Part shown: in pieces, positions 22,631 to 35,352 of the stretch | How the letters are laid out: every line of letters begins with the position of its first letter | How positions within the stretch are numbered: position 1 is the first letter of the stretch | NCBI GenBank assembly: GCA_014281115.1 | Contig: JACONQ010000002.1 | Location: 3,658,001-3,722,000 of the forward strand | DNA: 64,000 nucleotides | Reading direction: 5' to 3' | DNA from: Laburnicola sp. R22_1 | Lineage: Eukaryota; Ascomycota; Dothideomycetes; Pleosporales; Didymosphaeriaceae | The notes under the pieces: model-generated | Database searches by the model: none | What the model saw: the letters and a program-made list of their open reading frames with translations, nothing else | What the model was told of the DNA's origin: nothing | Made by a program: the position numbers and the translations under genes

Positions 22631-23179
22631 CATATTTATATATTGTTTATATCTCTAGTATCTACTTAGTATAACTACTATTTTTAAAGTAAGTAGCTAT
22701 TAATTAAAGATTTAACTTTAGGTAATAATTGCTATAAGCTACGTAGTAGTACCTAGCTACTAATCTAAACTTTTACTATATAAAAATGTCTATATTCTTC
22801 TAGTTCTTATTCTTATTAATTATAAGTACCTTGTATCTAAACTAGTATAGGGTAATTTATATTATAAAGCTTATTCTATTTTTAATTCTAGGCTTTTACT
22901 TATAAAGATGTATATTCTTTTTAATATAGCAATCTAATTCTATAATAGCTATTTACTCGCTATATAGGTCTTTAGTATAAACTATATAGTTTGTAATATT
23001 AAGTAGTATCTAGCTATTATACCTAGCCGCGTTGTTATTTACGTCTTCTAGGTAGGGGCACGATACTATACGTCTAGTAGTAATAGCAATAGCGTTTTTA
23101 GAGCAAGGAATAGATATAGTAATTAACCTTAAGATCTTAACTAGTAATTAAATATTTATAAGAATAAAAAGATAGTATA
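22631..23179. other. RIP-degraded AT-rich DNA, no gene seen
   Basis: No domain or terminal repeat recognised. A small G+C-richer patch lies near 23025-23080. Confidence 0.45.
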
Positions 23180-23460
23180 AATAGGTAATCTATGTCTAGT
23201 TGCGTATTTTATACTGCTTAGGTAGTAGCTGTATATTATATTATTATTAACTTTAGTACCTAGAATATTGTATAATTAACTACCTTATTAGTATAAGGGG
23301 CTAATTTATACATACTTAATAGATAAATAGTGTTCCTAAATAGTTACTAAACTAGTCTTATTGCTTTACTTAATTTACTGCGTTCTTTAGTACACCTACT
23401 ACATTCTCTTCTAGTGTTATACTATGTACTAAGAGTGCGCGAAGTCTTCTTAATTATACT
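23180..23460. repeat. Dispersed repeat Q, copy 3
   Basis: Aligns with 130-445 and 3515-3790; it shares the right-end block 'agtgcgcgaagtcttct' with copy 1 and 'tgtctagttgcg.attttat' with copy 2. Confidence 0.55.
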
Positions 23461-23651
23461 CTTTTAGATAATTATAATTATATCTAATAGTATATTAGGT
23501 AGAGCTAAAATATCTTGTATAGTTATATAATATATAAAGTACTAAAAATAATTTATTACTATTTTATATATAATTAAATACTATTTTTAGCTTATTTTAA
23601 TCTACTAATAGTATAGGTTATTTATAAGTTGTTTTAATATATTATTATTAT

Positions 23652-23815
23652 TATTAAATAGGTACTATATATCTAGCTATATAGATATTAATATCTAATT
23701 CTCTATACTAGTAAGTATAGAGAGTATATAGGGCAATTATAAAAAAATATAATAAAAGTAACTTTAATAATAATTACTTATATCTAGAAAGGATATAAAT
23801 AGAAAGAAGAAGATT
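23652..23815 (-). repeat. Copia LTR (repeat R), copy 2, left half
   Basis: Matches the first 165 bases of 58827-59116 and stops exactly where gypsy-1 begins. The rest of the LTR resumes at 40705-40826. The uninterrupted copy at 58827 therefore shows the empty site for gypsy-1. Confidence 0.75.
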
Positions 23816-24009
23816 TGTTAGGGATTACCGCTCATTGGCCCATTAGACCTCTAGTTGGCCTAATATTAATCCGGCTCTGTGCGCTAGTCCCAATTAGGTA
23901 GTGCTAGCGCGTTTTTAGGGCTGCTACTATATAGGTGGTATGCGGCACCTAGTATCCTTATTATAGCAATTTAACCTATTTAATAATTAAGCCTAATTAC
24001 TCTTTTATA
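23816..24009 (+). repeat. gypsy-1 left LTR
   Basis: Starts TGTTAGGGATTACC and contains 'ctatataggtggtatgcggc' in common with the right LTR. Differences between the two are mostly C/T and G/A transitions, consistent with RIP. Confidence 0.8.
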
Positions 24010-26418
24010 TTATACTAGGTCTCAAAAAGCACGCTTATAATAGAGCGCAAAGCTGTAATAGGCTTTTTAACTAACCTATAACTTGCGATAATATATATCG
24101 CGCTCTTATAATAAAAGGAACTGCACCTATAACAGGGTATAGCTAGGATTAATAATTTCGAATTATTAGTTAAGTCCTATAATACTATTAGTATTACTAC
24201 TAACAAAATAGCAAACTAGGAGAATATTCCTAGTAGATAACATATAAATAGAATAGCGGCTGTGTCTAATATAGGTTTATTAACTTAGTAGTTAGCGACT
24301 TCGTATTTAGCTTTTAGAACTGCCCTATAGATCCCTGTACTCTATATTATAGAAGACTTAGATAAAGAGAACTTAGATATACTTAGTAGCGCTAATAGCC
24401 CTAGCAGTAAAAAGTGTGTAATAGTAAATAGCTAGTTAATAAAGATTCTTATAAAGTCTATAGATAGAGTAAGTTACTCTAAATTAATAGTTAATAGCCT
24501 ATTATAGGGTTAGTGTTGTAGTTTAAGTAGAAAGTCTATCTTTAAGATTGTGAAACAGCCTATAAAGAATACCTATCTGCGACTTATATATAATAATAAC
24601 ACTAACGCACCCTTACTATATTTTAAAGTGCTCTATATACTTACTAAGGGCACTAAGTTAGAATAGGAGATAGTGGCAGATATTCGCGACACTAACTCGC
24701 TATAAGAAGCTACTTCTATCTACAAATAGCCTACTATATTATTTAGCCATTTTATTAGACATACTAATAGCGCTATAGAACTAGAAAACAAAGTCTATTA
24801 AGGACTATAGTAAGAAAAGAAGCTAGAGGGGCGAATTGCGCGCATCTCTAGTCTGGCAGAGACTACGTAACTATTCTTACTAGAGATAGAGCATAACCTA
24901 TAGGTTAAGTAATATTGCTTAGGCTAGTATAAGACTTAGGTCTAGGAAGCCCTTACACGCGTTAATTAGTTAAAAGAATTAAAGAAACTATACTACGCTT
25001 ATAGCAAGATTTAGGAATAGAAGGTTATAGAGTTAAAGGAGTAGCTTAAGGTAATAACTTTTACCCTATTTAATGTTCCTTTACACGTTTAATAGAATTT
25101 AACACTTAAAGACCTTAAGGTTATATAATAACACTACGCTTAAATATATGCTATATTATAGGCAGGCACCTTGCGGCTAGTAATTACAGCAATAAATATA
25201 GTCTATAATACTTAAGCCACTACACTAGGCAGTTAATTTATTTTAGTATTAATAGATATTAGTTAGGCACCTAGATATTATTTACGCAAGCCTAATAGGT
25301 TTAAAGAATCTAATAATAATAAGAACTATAAGCTATAAAAAAGTTCTATACGCTCTTACCTAAGCGCGTATAACTATATTTTTACCACTAAATACACTAA
25401 GATAGAATTTATCTTTAATTATACTTTAGATGTTGCCTATTAGCAACTAAAGCACTAAATAAAGTTTAATAAACTAGGGGCGTTTTAGTCTACTAAGGAT
25501 ATATTTAAGATGTTAGATTACAGTTATATAGCCGCAGACCCTATAGGTAAAGCCTATATAGCTATACAGAGTAATTAGCTAAAAATTAGGAATAGGAAGA
25601 GTTTTAAAGATTGGCTGTCCTAGTTTAAGATTATAACTACTTCTATTAATATGCTAGATTAATAAAAGATTATTACAGCAATCTGACTACTAAAGCCATC
25701 CTAGTTAGAGGCTTATAAACAATAGTTAAATAGCAATTTATAGGTCTTATTTATTAAGAAGATATAATATTAAGCTATAATCTTAAAGTTGCAAGGTCCT
25801 TCCTAGCAGCGAACCACTAATAATAATAGTAACTAAGGAAGTTGTGCTAAAGGAGGCAGTTATAGCGGAAATAGCAACGTAAGCGACAATATTTTAGGTT
25901 ATACTAATACTTAGGTTAAGCTTCTTATAGACAAAGGACGCTATATTAAATGCGGCGAAAAAGGCCACTATTATAAGGATAACAACGCCTTATACAAGAG
26001 CAAGCTACAATAGCCAACAAGCAAGATTAAGTCTTTTGTTAATATAGGTCTTGCTACTATTAACCTATAACCCTTATTACTAGCTTCTACTACCTTAACT
26101 AAGCCTACATTATTAGAAAACTAGATGTCCCTATTAAAAGCTATTAGTAGAGACCTTAAGAATTACTACTAAAACTTATATATAAGATTAGGAAGCTAGA
26201 GCTTTAGCTAACACGTTAGTTATTCTCACCCTAATAAATAGTTAAGCTTTATACTAATTTAATTAATAAGGACTAGTTATTAGTCTATAGGGCTTAGTTT
26301 GTTTTTAAGTGCTATCTATAAATAGCTAGTAACATAAGAGTTACTATTAATAGGCTTATTAACTCTAGAACAACTAATACCTATATAAGTTATATGTGTG
26401 TTTTAAAGCGTTTTAAAG
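24010..26418 (+). pseudogene. gypsy-1 Gag remnant
   Basis: The region between the left LTR and gypsy-2. On the plus strand a CCHC-type knuckle is recognisable at about 25930-25980 as Y-x2-C-GEKG-H, with the first Cys changed to Tyr, preceded by a Gly/Ser/Asn-rich stretch. That places Gag nucleocapsid in the last third. The upstream part would be capsid. Many TAG/TAA stops; not functional. It is cut by gypsy-2 just before protease. Confidence 0.55.
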
Positions 26419-26423
26419 CGTAG

Positions 26424-26603
26424 TGTTACAACGCGTCCCCTGTGGCAGCGTAACCCCCTAGTTTCCCTAGACTGGCCTAGATTAGCCTTGGCTAGGGCAG
26501 AGTTTTCTTCTTAGGCCTTATAGCCTTTAGACCTACTTTTCTTTTTTAAGGGATCGCCTTAGTAGTGAATTGATAGATTAAGCATTGTACCCACGATCTT
26601 ACA
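26424..26603 (+). repeat. gypsy-2 left LTR
   Basis: 180 bp, TGTTACAACGCG to CGATCTTACA. It differs from the right LTR at a handful of sites, mostly transitions (for example TGTTAC/TGTCAC and CTGTGG/CTATGG). Confidence 0.9.
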
Positions 26604-26683
26604 ATACGATCTCTTACCACCTTATATCTTATCATTCTAATATAAGCGACGTCCGTCGAAGCTAACGCCTAGCCTCTATAGCC

Positions 26684-28080
26684 GGCCCAAGCGGAGCGAC
26701 AGTAACCAGCAAGGGGCAACCTCACGCCAGCATCGAGGACCCTAGACTAGGCCAAACTAGCACAGACAAAGGACAAACAGCCTTAAGCGCTAAAGAAGCT
26801 CAGATATAACATTAGAAAGAGGAACTTAAGCGAGAAATCGAGATCGCAAAGAAGCACGAGGCTATTAAAGCCTTGCAGGACTAGCTTAAGATCCTATAGG
26901 TTGAAATAGAACCTAATAATAACAAATAAAGAACCTCGACCCTTATAAGCAACGCCAAAGCCGCGACAAAGAAGAACAAGGGCAAGGGCAGGCAACTAAC
27001 GCCTGAAACTATTAAAGAGAATACAAGCGACCCTAATAATAGCAGCAACTTGTTAGAGGAGCCTAGCAGCCCTAGAGAGGACTCCCCTCCGCGTAAGAAG
27101 GGCAGACAAAAGAGCAAGCGACTAAGCAAAAAGGATAGGAGGAAGCCCCTAAGGACTAGCATCGCGCCTATTGTCCCACCCCAAACAACAACAGCTAGCT
27201 TAGACCTACAACTACTAAAACCGCTAGAGCCTCCCTAATTCAAAGGAAGAGGCTAGAAGGAACTAAACGCCTAGGTAAGAGGCTGCGAAGATTACATTTA
27301 ATACGCACCAGCCCTTAGCACTAATCTAGCCTAGATAAGATTCGCACACCGCTATCTTAGGGACACGCAACGCAACTTCTAGAATAGGGTAGTCTAGAAG
27401 ATCCCTAAGCGCAAACGTAAGTGTAAGGTAACGTGGAAGCTAATAAAGTAGACTATAGTGGACACCCTAGGATTAAGCTAGGAAAGAGAACAAGAGGCTC
27501 ATCAGCGCATTAAGAACGTAAAGCAGGGTTATTAGACCCCAACTAAACTCCTAAACTATCTTAAGAATTAGTGGGAAGAGACTAACCCTAATTATGCCTT
27601 GGATAATTATAACAATTAGCACATTAGCGATTTCTTCTCTACTCTAGATAGTTAAGTAGTGGAGAGGCTCTAATAGCAACTATAGTAGTGGATTAGCCTT
27701 ATCTAACTAGAGGAGACGGCTAACTAACACTAGCGGGTTATCTAAGGGCCGAAGCTAGGCAAGCAAAAGCAAAAGGATGACAATAAGGAGGCCTAAGAGG
27801 ACAACAGGCAAGGCACGACTAGCTAGAAACAATCTAGGTTAAACAATACCAGACTAGGCCAGAGGCGCCATAACCCATAACGTAAGAAACAGGATAAGCA
27901 TCGTAAGGCACAATTACTGCTAGACTAGGAAAAGAACAACTATTTTTACTATTATAAGTAAGGGCACTATAAAGATAACTGCCTAAAGCGAAAGACAGAG
28001 GTAGGAAAAGACAAGCCCTAGGTTATCCGTCCCTTAGACTAACGGGCTCTGTTATATACACGGAGGGACAAAGATTACTT
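26684..28080 (+). pseudogene. gypsy-2 Gag remnant
   Basis: A Lys/Glu-rich and Arg/Lys-rich coding stretch with TAG/TAA stops. The longest open stretch is 27050-27238, a basic Pro/Ser-rich segment. A nucleocapsid knuckle near 27946-27990 reads Y-x2-Y-K-stop-GHYKDNC: the expected C-x2-C-x4-H-x4-C with both leading Cys changed to Tyr and one Gln to stop. It would have formed the virus-like particle. The start was not determined. Confidence 0.6.
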
Positions 28081-30129
28081 GCCGTAGCCACCTTAGAGGC
28101 AAAAGGCCCCCGCAAGGCTGGAGGGTCCCTAATCGCCCTAGAAGGGGTTATCTAAACAGCAGCAGGCTCCTTTAAAGTGAGGGCCCTAGTAGACTGCAGC
28201 GCGGAGGCCAACTTTATTAGTACTAGGATAGCGAAGAGGGTTACAGTCTAACTAAAAGCAAATACAAACTAGACTTATAAGGCCCTAAACAGAGTTAAAT
28301 TAGAGGTTTAAGGCCAGACTAAGCTGGCCTACGCGATAACGGACAGCCGTGGGCAAACCCGGGCTGGGTCGGACGAATTCGTCGTAGGGGACATCGAAGG
28401 GTTCGACATAGTGCTGGGGATGCCCTGGTTAACCAAATAGAACCCACTACCCAACTTCACCGCTTGTATATTGCGATTTAACAACGGCAAGCGCAAATTC
28501 CAGAAGGTCGCCATAGAGAGGCCACAACAATTCGCGAATACCGCTAAGGACGCTAACAATAACTATTTTGTCATGTATGAAGTCAGCCTAGGCCAATCCA
28601 GTCCGAACGAGACCATTCTACCCAAGGGTTACCAAGGGAGGTTCGAAGAAGCCTTCTCAGAAGCGGACGCCGCCCTACTAGCGGACTACAGGCCTCACAA
28701 GATGTCTATTAACATTAAGGCAGACAAGAAGGTACCCTTTAGACCGCTCTATAGCCTATTAGCGCTGGAGGCACAGGTCTTAAAGGAGTACATTAAGAGG
28801 AACCTTAAAAGAGGCTGGATACGCCACTTAAAATTAGAAGCAGGAGCACCAATCCTTTTCGCAAAGAAGAAGGACAGGGGATTGCGATTATGCGTAGATT
28901 ACTATGGACTAAACGCGGTAACTATAAAAAACCGTTACCCACTCCCACTAATCCAAGAGTCACTAAACCGGTTAGGATCCGCCGTTATATACACTAAATT
29001 AGACCTAAGGAACGCCTATCACTATATACAAATCAAGGTAGGCGACAAATAGAAGATAGCATTCTGGACTAGATATGGCTACTACGAATACACAGTAATG
29101 CCCTTTAGGTTAACTAACGCCCCTATAGTCTTTTAGAGCTATATTAATAGTGCGCTGTTAGACTTACTTAACATCTATTATATTATATACTTAGACAACA
29201 TCCTTATATATTTCTAGAGTAAGGAGGAACACGTTAAACACGTAAAGATAGTGCTAGATCGGCTTATTCAGCACAAGCTGTACGCCAAACTCTCTAAGTG
29301 TAAGTTCCACACCCAAGAGGTAGGCTACCTAGGGTTTGTAGTAAGCCCGGAGGGCGTGCATATAAAAGGGGACAGAGTCAAGAGTATATAGGAGTGGCTA
29401 GAGCCTAAGTTAGTACAGGATATAAGAATTTTCCTAGGCTTTGCCAATTACTACCAAAGATTTATTAAAGGGTTTTTAAGAGTCGCAAGCCCCCTGCACG
29501 TACTTACCTAGCGACCAGAAGGGTCGGCCTGTGGTGGTCACTAACAACGTAAGGAGGAATCGGTACCTATTGCCCTGTCAAGCAAGGCTTGGGCTGCGTT
29601 TAAGCAACTAAAGCAAAGCTTTGCTAGTAGGCCCTTACTAGCCTATTTTAACCCTGAATTGCCCTTAAGGGTGGAGACCAACGCCTCTAGATACGCGATA
29701 TCTGGCATCTTAAGTTAACCACACCCAGGGCCCTAAGAAAAGGAACAATGGCACCCAGTTGCCTTCTACTCGCGCAAGATAAGCCAGACTGAGCGTAATT
29801 ACAACACGCACAACAGAGAGCTGCTTACAATAGTAAAAGCCTTTAAACACTGGAGGCACTACTTAGAAGGCACTATAGAGTAGGTAGAGCTCCTAACAAA
29901 TCATGCCAACCTATAGGGGTTCATAACAACTAAAGTCCTAACCTAACGCTAGGCCTAATGGGCTAAATAGCTCGCCTTATTTAATTTTGGGATTAGACAC
30001 CGCCCAGGGAAGACAAACCCAGCGGACGGACCCTTAAGGAGGCCCAACTACGAGTCAGAAGGAGCGAAAAGGCCTGATAGAATGGATAGTTTCTAAGGAA
30101 GGCTGCTTAGAGAGCTTTAAAGTAAGCTA

Positions 30130-32242
30130 CTGTGTCCGTGCACTCAACGCCCGGATTTAGTCAACGCCCCGCTGAACACCATAGCAGCTTAACTAAAATA
30201 AGGCTGCAGAGCCACACAAAATCGCTATTATTACGAGATTTTGTAGTAGAGTACTATTTTAATACTTGCAATTCACCTATGCTACTTATATTTACTTAGA
30301 AGCTTAACGTTGCGGCCGTGCCGCGTGGTCTTAGGTAGAGCTGCTAATGCGGCACCTAAAGCCTCCTAAGTAGTTATAGTATTAACTACGTGTTTCTAAC
30401 GCTTGTTACTCTATATAGATAGCTGCGAGGCCTTTCTCTTACCCTTTTAGGTAGATTATAGAGCTTTTGTATTGTCGCAAGCTTCTCTCTAGCAAGCACG
30501 CTCTACTGCCTTCTTAGCCTTCTCCTTCTTCTTAGCTACCTTAGCTGCCTCCCTCGCTACACACTTCTCCTCTGCAATTTTCTCCTTATATAGCTTAGCT
30601 GCCTTCTTTAACTTAGCCTTCTTAGCTTTTTGAAGCTTCTGCTCCTTCTCCTCTTGTTCCTTTACAGACTGACGTACGCGAGCCTCCCTAACCTTTCTTA
30701 GTAACCAGAAAACCGCCCCCCCATAGTACTCTTGACGTTGTTGCAGATCTAGAGGTTTTCCCTTCTTCTTATGCTTCTTTTTCGTAGTAAGAGCCTCTCT
30801 TAACCTAGCAATCTTATAGTGAAGTAACTTATTTTGAACTAAGATGTAGTGGAGTGAGCGGCTAAGCTTCTGCGCGTCCTTACTACTCTGATCTTCTACT
30901 GCGGATCGTACAAGGCGGTCTAGTTTACGCTAGTTAGATCCTCTGAGTACTGACGTAGAGCTCTCTCGCGATTCCTGCTTATCTAGGGTAGTGTTAGTGA
31001 ACCTTTTAAGTATAACCTCTAGGTTGAATAGTGATATGCCTATTGCTTTAAAAGACTTAAGTATTGTCTCCTCCTTAAAAGAGCTTGTCCAGGCCTCCCA
31101 GAATAGAGGGAAGAAGTCCCCTTTCTTAATAGGGAGGAGTCCCTGGCTCTGGTGGAGGTGATCTGATAGCTCCTTTGAGTACGCAGTTGATAGAGGCTTA
31201 AATAGAACCACATTAAGTGGCTAAAGCGTGTGGGTTAAATGAGGGGGGAAGATGGCTAGAAGTATCCTGTTACGATCGCAATAGTTAATAAAATCCATAG
31301 TAATGTGAGATCCATGGCCATTAAGGATAAGTAACTAGTAAGATTGTCGAGCTTTTATCTTAGTGTAGCGATTAAACACCTGTTTAAGCCAGGCAAGGCC
31401 GATATTATTGTTTGTCCAGCCTAAAGGCGACAAGGAAATGTGTACTAAGTGCTCTTCTGCCTTAATATCCTCTACCTAGCTTAATTGTATAGCCTTGTTA
31501 GTAGCCTAATAGATAAGGCTTAGCGGCAAGGCTAATCTATTAGCGCAAACACACGCTAGGAGGGTAATCCATTCACAAGAGCCATCTTAAAGAGATGCTA
31601 TAACCTCCTTATTCTCCTATATTTGTCTGCTAAACACTTGTTTTAATTGGCTAGTAATACCAATTAAGAAGCCTTTTTCATCCATATTATACATGTGACG
31701 AGGCTCGATATTATATTCCTTAATTTTGGCACCTAGGAGATCAAAATACAGGCTATATTTATCCCCTAAGTCGGCTTGGTGGCGATTGCTGTCCATACCA
31801 GCTGCCTATTAAGAGATTAAATAGATGTTGTGTTGGTTAATAAAGCGAGTAACCTAGCTCTCGCTCACTAGCTCCTTAGCTATTGTTAACGCGAAATTTC
31901 GTATCATCTCTCTTGTGGGTGGCAAGTGACGCGCTGTAAGCCCTTCAATGTATTGTACAAGCTCCTGCTCTTGTTGGGGACTGAGTTTCCGTTGGTTAAA
32001 CCCCGCAGTTGCACGCGTCGTTTGAATCGCTTGGTGCCTTCGCGACAGCGTACTTCGATCAACGCCATGCTTGCTAGCGATCTTAGTATAAGAGAAAGAT
32101 TCTTCTGACCTTAGCGATTCTATTTCTTTAATTGCAGCCTCAATTGAGCTCATATTGGTGGCGTTATGGCGTGTTGAAATTTGGGGTGGTTTGCGTTCAG
32201 CGGGGCGTTGACTAAATCCGGGCGTTGAGTGCACGGACACAG
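30130..32242 (-). mobile_element. Pogo-like DNA transposon C, perfect 48-bp TIRs
   Basis: The TIRs at 30130-30177 and 32195-32242 are perfect reverse complements (start CTGTGTCCGTGCACTCAACG), flanked by TA at 30128-30129 and 32243-32244. It is 2113 bp. Perfect TIRs and a single-frame transposase make it one of the youngest insertions. It is nested in gypsy-2, between RNase H and integrase. Confidence 0.95.
30290..32153 (-). pseudogene. Pogo-type transposase of element C, RIP-inactivated
   Basis: Start ATG chosen at 32153; an upstream in-frame GTG at 32240 lies inside the TIR and is less likely. The N-terminus has a psq-like helix-turn-helix (YTKIASKHGVDRSTLSRRH) and a CENP-B-type domain. The catalytic core has the first Asp in NMDEKGF (about 31680), then ILNGHGSH (about 31311-31340), where Asp is expected at the Asn, and LxPLNVVLF (31212) with Asn for the third Asp. 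The conserved FKPLSTAYSKEL to FPLFWEAW block follows (30930-31211, open). The C-terminal region is basic, Lys/Glu/Ala-rich, probably coiled coil. One frame throughout, with about a dozen TAG/TAA stops of Gln type. The 3' end of the frame is approximate. Confidence 0.85.
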
Positions 32243-34329
32243 TAAAGCTTAGGGGAGCTAAAACACCCTAGGAGAGGCTAAAAGAGCCTAGGCTGGCAGC
32301 CACCACGCGGATTGCGCGACCTGGGAAAAGACCTACCCTAGAGGATGCGCAATAAGGGGAATTTAAGAACCCTTTGCTTTAAGCCATCTCTAAAGAGATA
32401 ACAAGCGACCTAACAGCGGTTAGGGTGAGGGCGAGTCTCTCGCACCCCACAGAGGATCGCCCACTATAGATAGAGCGGTGGAGCCTAATTAAGGGTTATC
32501 TACTCCAGTTCAACAGTCGCCTGTACGCGCCGGCCGGCGTCAGGATTGAGACCTTGAGACGCTGTTATAATAATCCGCTGGCAGGTCATTTTGGTTTCGC
32601 GAGGACACTCGATATCGTCCAGAGGGAGTTCTGGTGGCCCAGGGCCCGTCAGTTCGTTAAGGATTACGTCCTAACTTGCAAGGCCTGTGCAAGGGTTAAA
32701 CCCACCAGACACGCACGGTATAGCCAACTCAACAGCTTACCGATCCCAACAGGTCCCTGGCAAGATATAACAATAGACATAATCACAGACCTCCCTAAGA
32801 GCAGGGTGCGTAACCACAAGTATGATAGTATACTGATGATCGTAGATCGCTTTAGTAAGATGACCCACTATACAGCTGTTCGCAAGAACATAACCACAGC
32901 AGAGCTGGCTAAGATCTTTCGGCGGGAGGTTATACAGCTCTATAGTCCCCTAAGGTCGATAGTGACAGACAGGGGTAGCCTATTCACATTAGGATACTAG
33001 AGCACCTTTGCGTAGTGCTTAGGGTCAAAACGGCTGCTTTCAACCGCCTTTTACCCACAGACAGATGGGCAGACTGAGAGGCAGAACCAGACGCTAGAGC
33101 AGTACCTACAAGTCTTCTGCAAGTACGAGCAGGACAATTGGGCCTTGTTGCTATTAGAGGCAGAGTACTCGTACAACAATAGCGTACACAGCTCTACGGG
33201 GAAGTCGCCTTTCCAGGCCGTGTACGGATACGACCTGCCAACCACTGGCGTGGCTGAAGAACTCCAATTAAGGGGTAACGCACCTCAGGCTATCGCTAAC
33301 GTGACTAGAATGGCCCAGATAAGGGCTATTATGCGAGAAACTATAACAAAAGCCCAGGCTTACTAGGCGAAGGCATACAACTCCAAGCACAAACCAGTAG
33401 AGTTTGCTGTAAGAGACATGGTCTACCTTAATGCACGGAACCTGGCCTTGTCAAGGCCGAAAAAGAAGCTAGACTATAAGTACTGGGGTCCCTACAAAGT
33501 TCTACGCCGAGTAGGGGATCAGGCGTACGAACTAAGCCTGCCCAAGGACTTCCAGATCCACCCAGTGTTCCACGTGTGCCTACTAGAGCGATCGGCCCCA
33601 GAGGGACTCATGCAGCGGGAGCAAAGTCCCCCCAAGGTCGTGGTACCACAAACAGGTCCAGACATATACCCAGTTGAACGGATCAAGGGTAGGACAAGAG
33701 AGAACGGCAGGTGGCTGTACGAAGTGAAGTGGAAAGGGTACGGTGACGAAGAAAACCAATGGTTGCCAGCAGAAGACATTTCCAAGACGGCGATAAAGGC
33801 TTTCTTCAAGCGCACAGGCTTCACAGAGGACGCAAACCCGTCAGAGGTAAAGACAGGCCCTAAACAAGGCCCACAGGCCATGCAGAGGCCAGGGTCGCCC
33901 TCCAAAACAAGGAGGGGTAGAGATAACCCCAGAAAGGCCTAGATTGGCCTAGACTAGCCCTAGCAGGTAGACAGGCAAGTAATAGTACGCAATCGCAGAC
34001 TCTAAGAAGTAATAGTGTTATAAAACAGGCAAAAATACCATCACAAACATGCAATATAAAGGATTATGAGAGCAAAGCACAGAAAAGCTTCTCTACCAAG
34101 AACCTAAACTAATCGGCGTCCAAGATCCATAAACCAGGGAGCCGAGCACGAACAAGCCCAATCAAGGCCAAACTAGGCCAAAGCTACGTCTCTAGACCCA
34201 TAAACAAGGCCAAACAAGGCCCTTAGCCCCTCCCAAAAGCCAAAGGGAGGCAGCAAACGCTAAAAGGGGGGTATCTCAGACTAGGAAAACGCCAGAAAGG
34301 GCCAAACAGGCCTAGAAAGCCCAAGGATC

Positions 34330-35352
34330 CTAATCCCAGGTGCGCACCTGCTGCCACAACAACTCGAAATCCCTCTTCGCACGCTCCGAAGCCTTGGAAC
34401 CCGGCCGCACCCTCTTAACTAGGAAGTCCAACGCGTCCTCGAGCGCACTCAAGCGAGCCTAACATTGGTTAGCCTAGATTACCCTAGATAGGGCTTAGGA
34501 AGTTTAGATTACCTCAACAGCAGAGAGATCAGCATTGCCCACCGCCTTACCTCCACCTCTAGCCCGCTTACGCGGGGTACCCGCGAGACCGCCCGCGTTA
34601 TTATCCGCCGAACGCTTCTAATTCTTCTTGGCCTCAGCCTTCTCCTTCTTGGTGAGCCCAAGGGGAAGGAAGCCGTTAGTGGGAAAGTTGGCCCAGCCAG
34701 AGTGCAGCGGAGTGTCCTTGTTGCCAGCGTACTTGCCCTTAGTACGGCTACCCCAAAATTAGCCTTGGGAGGCCTTAATAGGCCTAGATAGGAGAAACTT
34801 ACATTTGAATATCCTCAAAGACCTTCCGTAACTGGATGGAAGCCTCCTTAAGGGGAGGCAAGATAGGCCGGGGGGCCTCAGAACCCTCGGGGACCTCAGG
34901 AATCTCCTTCAACGCCCTCAGGTCCAATTCGGCCTTAGTGAGACGAAGGCTGCTGGGATCCGGGAGGATGAGCTTCATAGCGGCCTAGAGCTTAGAGACA
35001 AGACGCTGGGGAACCTAAACACGTTAGGGGGCCCTTAAGAACCCTAGAGAGGCCTAGATATGCCTAGGTTAGCCCTACTTACCTAGAAACAATCCCAACC
35101 GGCGTTAGCGCACTTGACGCACTTGAGTATAAGATCGTCCTAGCCAGGGTCGATGACGCCATCCAAGATATAGGTCTTGCGGTCCTGTAGAGCTCTATAG
35201 TCCTCTTAGAAGAACCAGCAAGGATGAACTTCCTCAACTTCGTCATCATAGAGCTCGTCCACCAGACTCTAGAGGCAGGTTATACAGGGGTTCGTTATAA
35301 TAAGTACATTATCCTAGGCCGTTTTCTTCAACCTCTGCAAAGTACCAGACAT
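34330..35352 (-). pseudogene. Antisense four-exon gene carried inside gypsy-2, product unknown
   Basis: Opposite to gag-pol, a spliced gene can be read: exons 35352-35083, 35014-34803, 34747-34513, 34458-34330 (281 codons). All three introns are short (68, 55, 54 bp), start GTAAGT, GTAAGT and GTAATC, have CTAAC/CTAAT-type branch sites, end TAG, and join in frame (phases 0, 2, 0). Exon 1 has Cys at residues 23, 26, 45, 78, 81 and 88, including two CxxC pairs and a Cx2Cx6C, suggesting metal binding. Exon 3 has a Lys-rich KKEKAEAKK then a Gly/Arg-rich segment; exon 4 a helical basic tail. Exon 1 has five stops, all explicable as Gln codons changed by RIP. A donor-like GTAAGT at 35633-35628 and TATA-like sequence near 35700-35710 suggest a 5'-UTR intron and promoter. 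No family recognised; function unknown. Confidence 0.65.

Larger units (their letters stand above)
28081..33942 (+). pseudogene. gypsy-2 Pol (protease, RT, RNase H, integrase, chromodomain), split by pogo C
   Basis: Protease: ALVDCSAEANFIS at about 28186, catalytic Asp kept, then IVLGMPWL. RT: long open stretch 28471-29052, then a YLDN active site at 29188-29199 where Y-x-DD is expected. RNase H: ETNAS near 29677 instead of ETDAS. Pogo C (30130-32242) then interrupts the spacer. Integrase resumes about 32390: zinc-finger GHFGFART and CKAC, core Asp in DIITDLP and in VTDRGS, Glu in DGQTERQN. A chromodomain follows (YPVERIKG at 33669 to AFFKRTGF at 33822), and the frame stops at 33940. Nonsense codons and Asp to Asn changes make it inactive, though the integrase and chromodomain stretch 33418-33942 is fully open. 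The family inserts cDNA, with the chromodomain steering it to chromatin. Confidence 0.88.

Noticed and set aside
26881..27162. 93-codon Leu-rich minus-strand frame that looks like membrane protein
   Set aside because: Reverse of Lys/Glu-rich Gag coding sequence, which gives Leu/Phe/Ser on the other strand.
33519..33905. 128-codon minus-strand frame opposite the chromodomain
   Set aside because: Shadow of the intact plus-strand integrase C-terminus and chromodomain.
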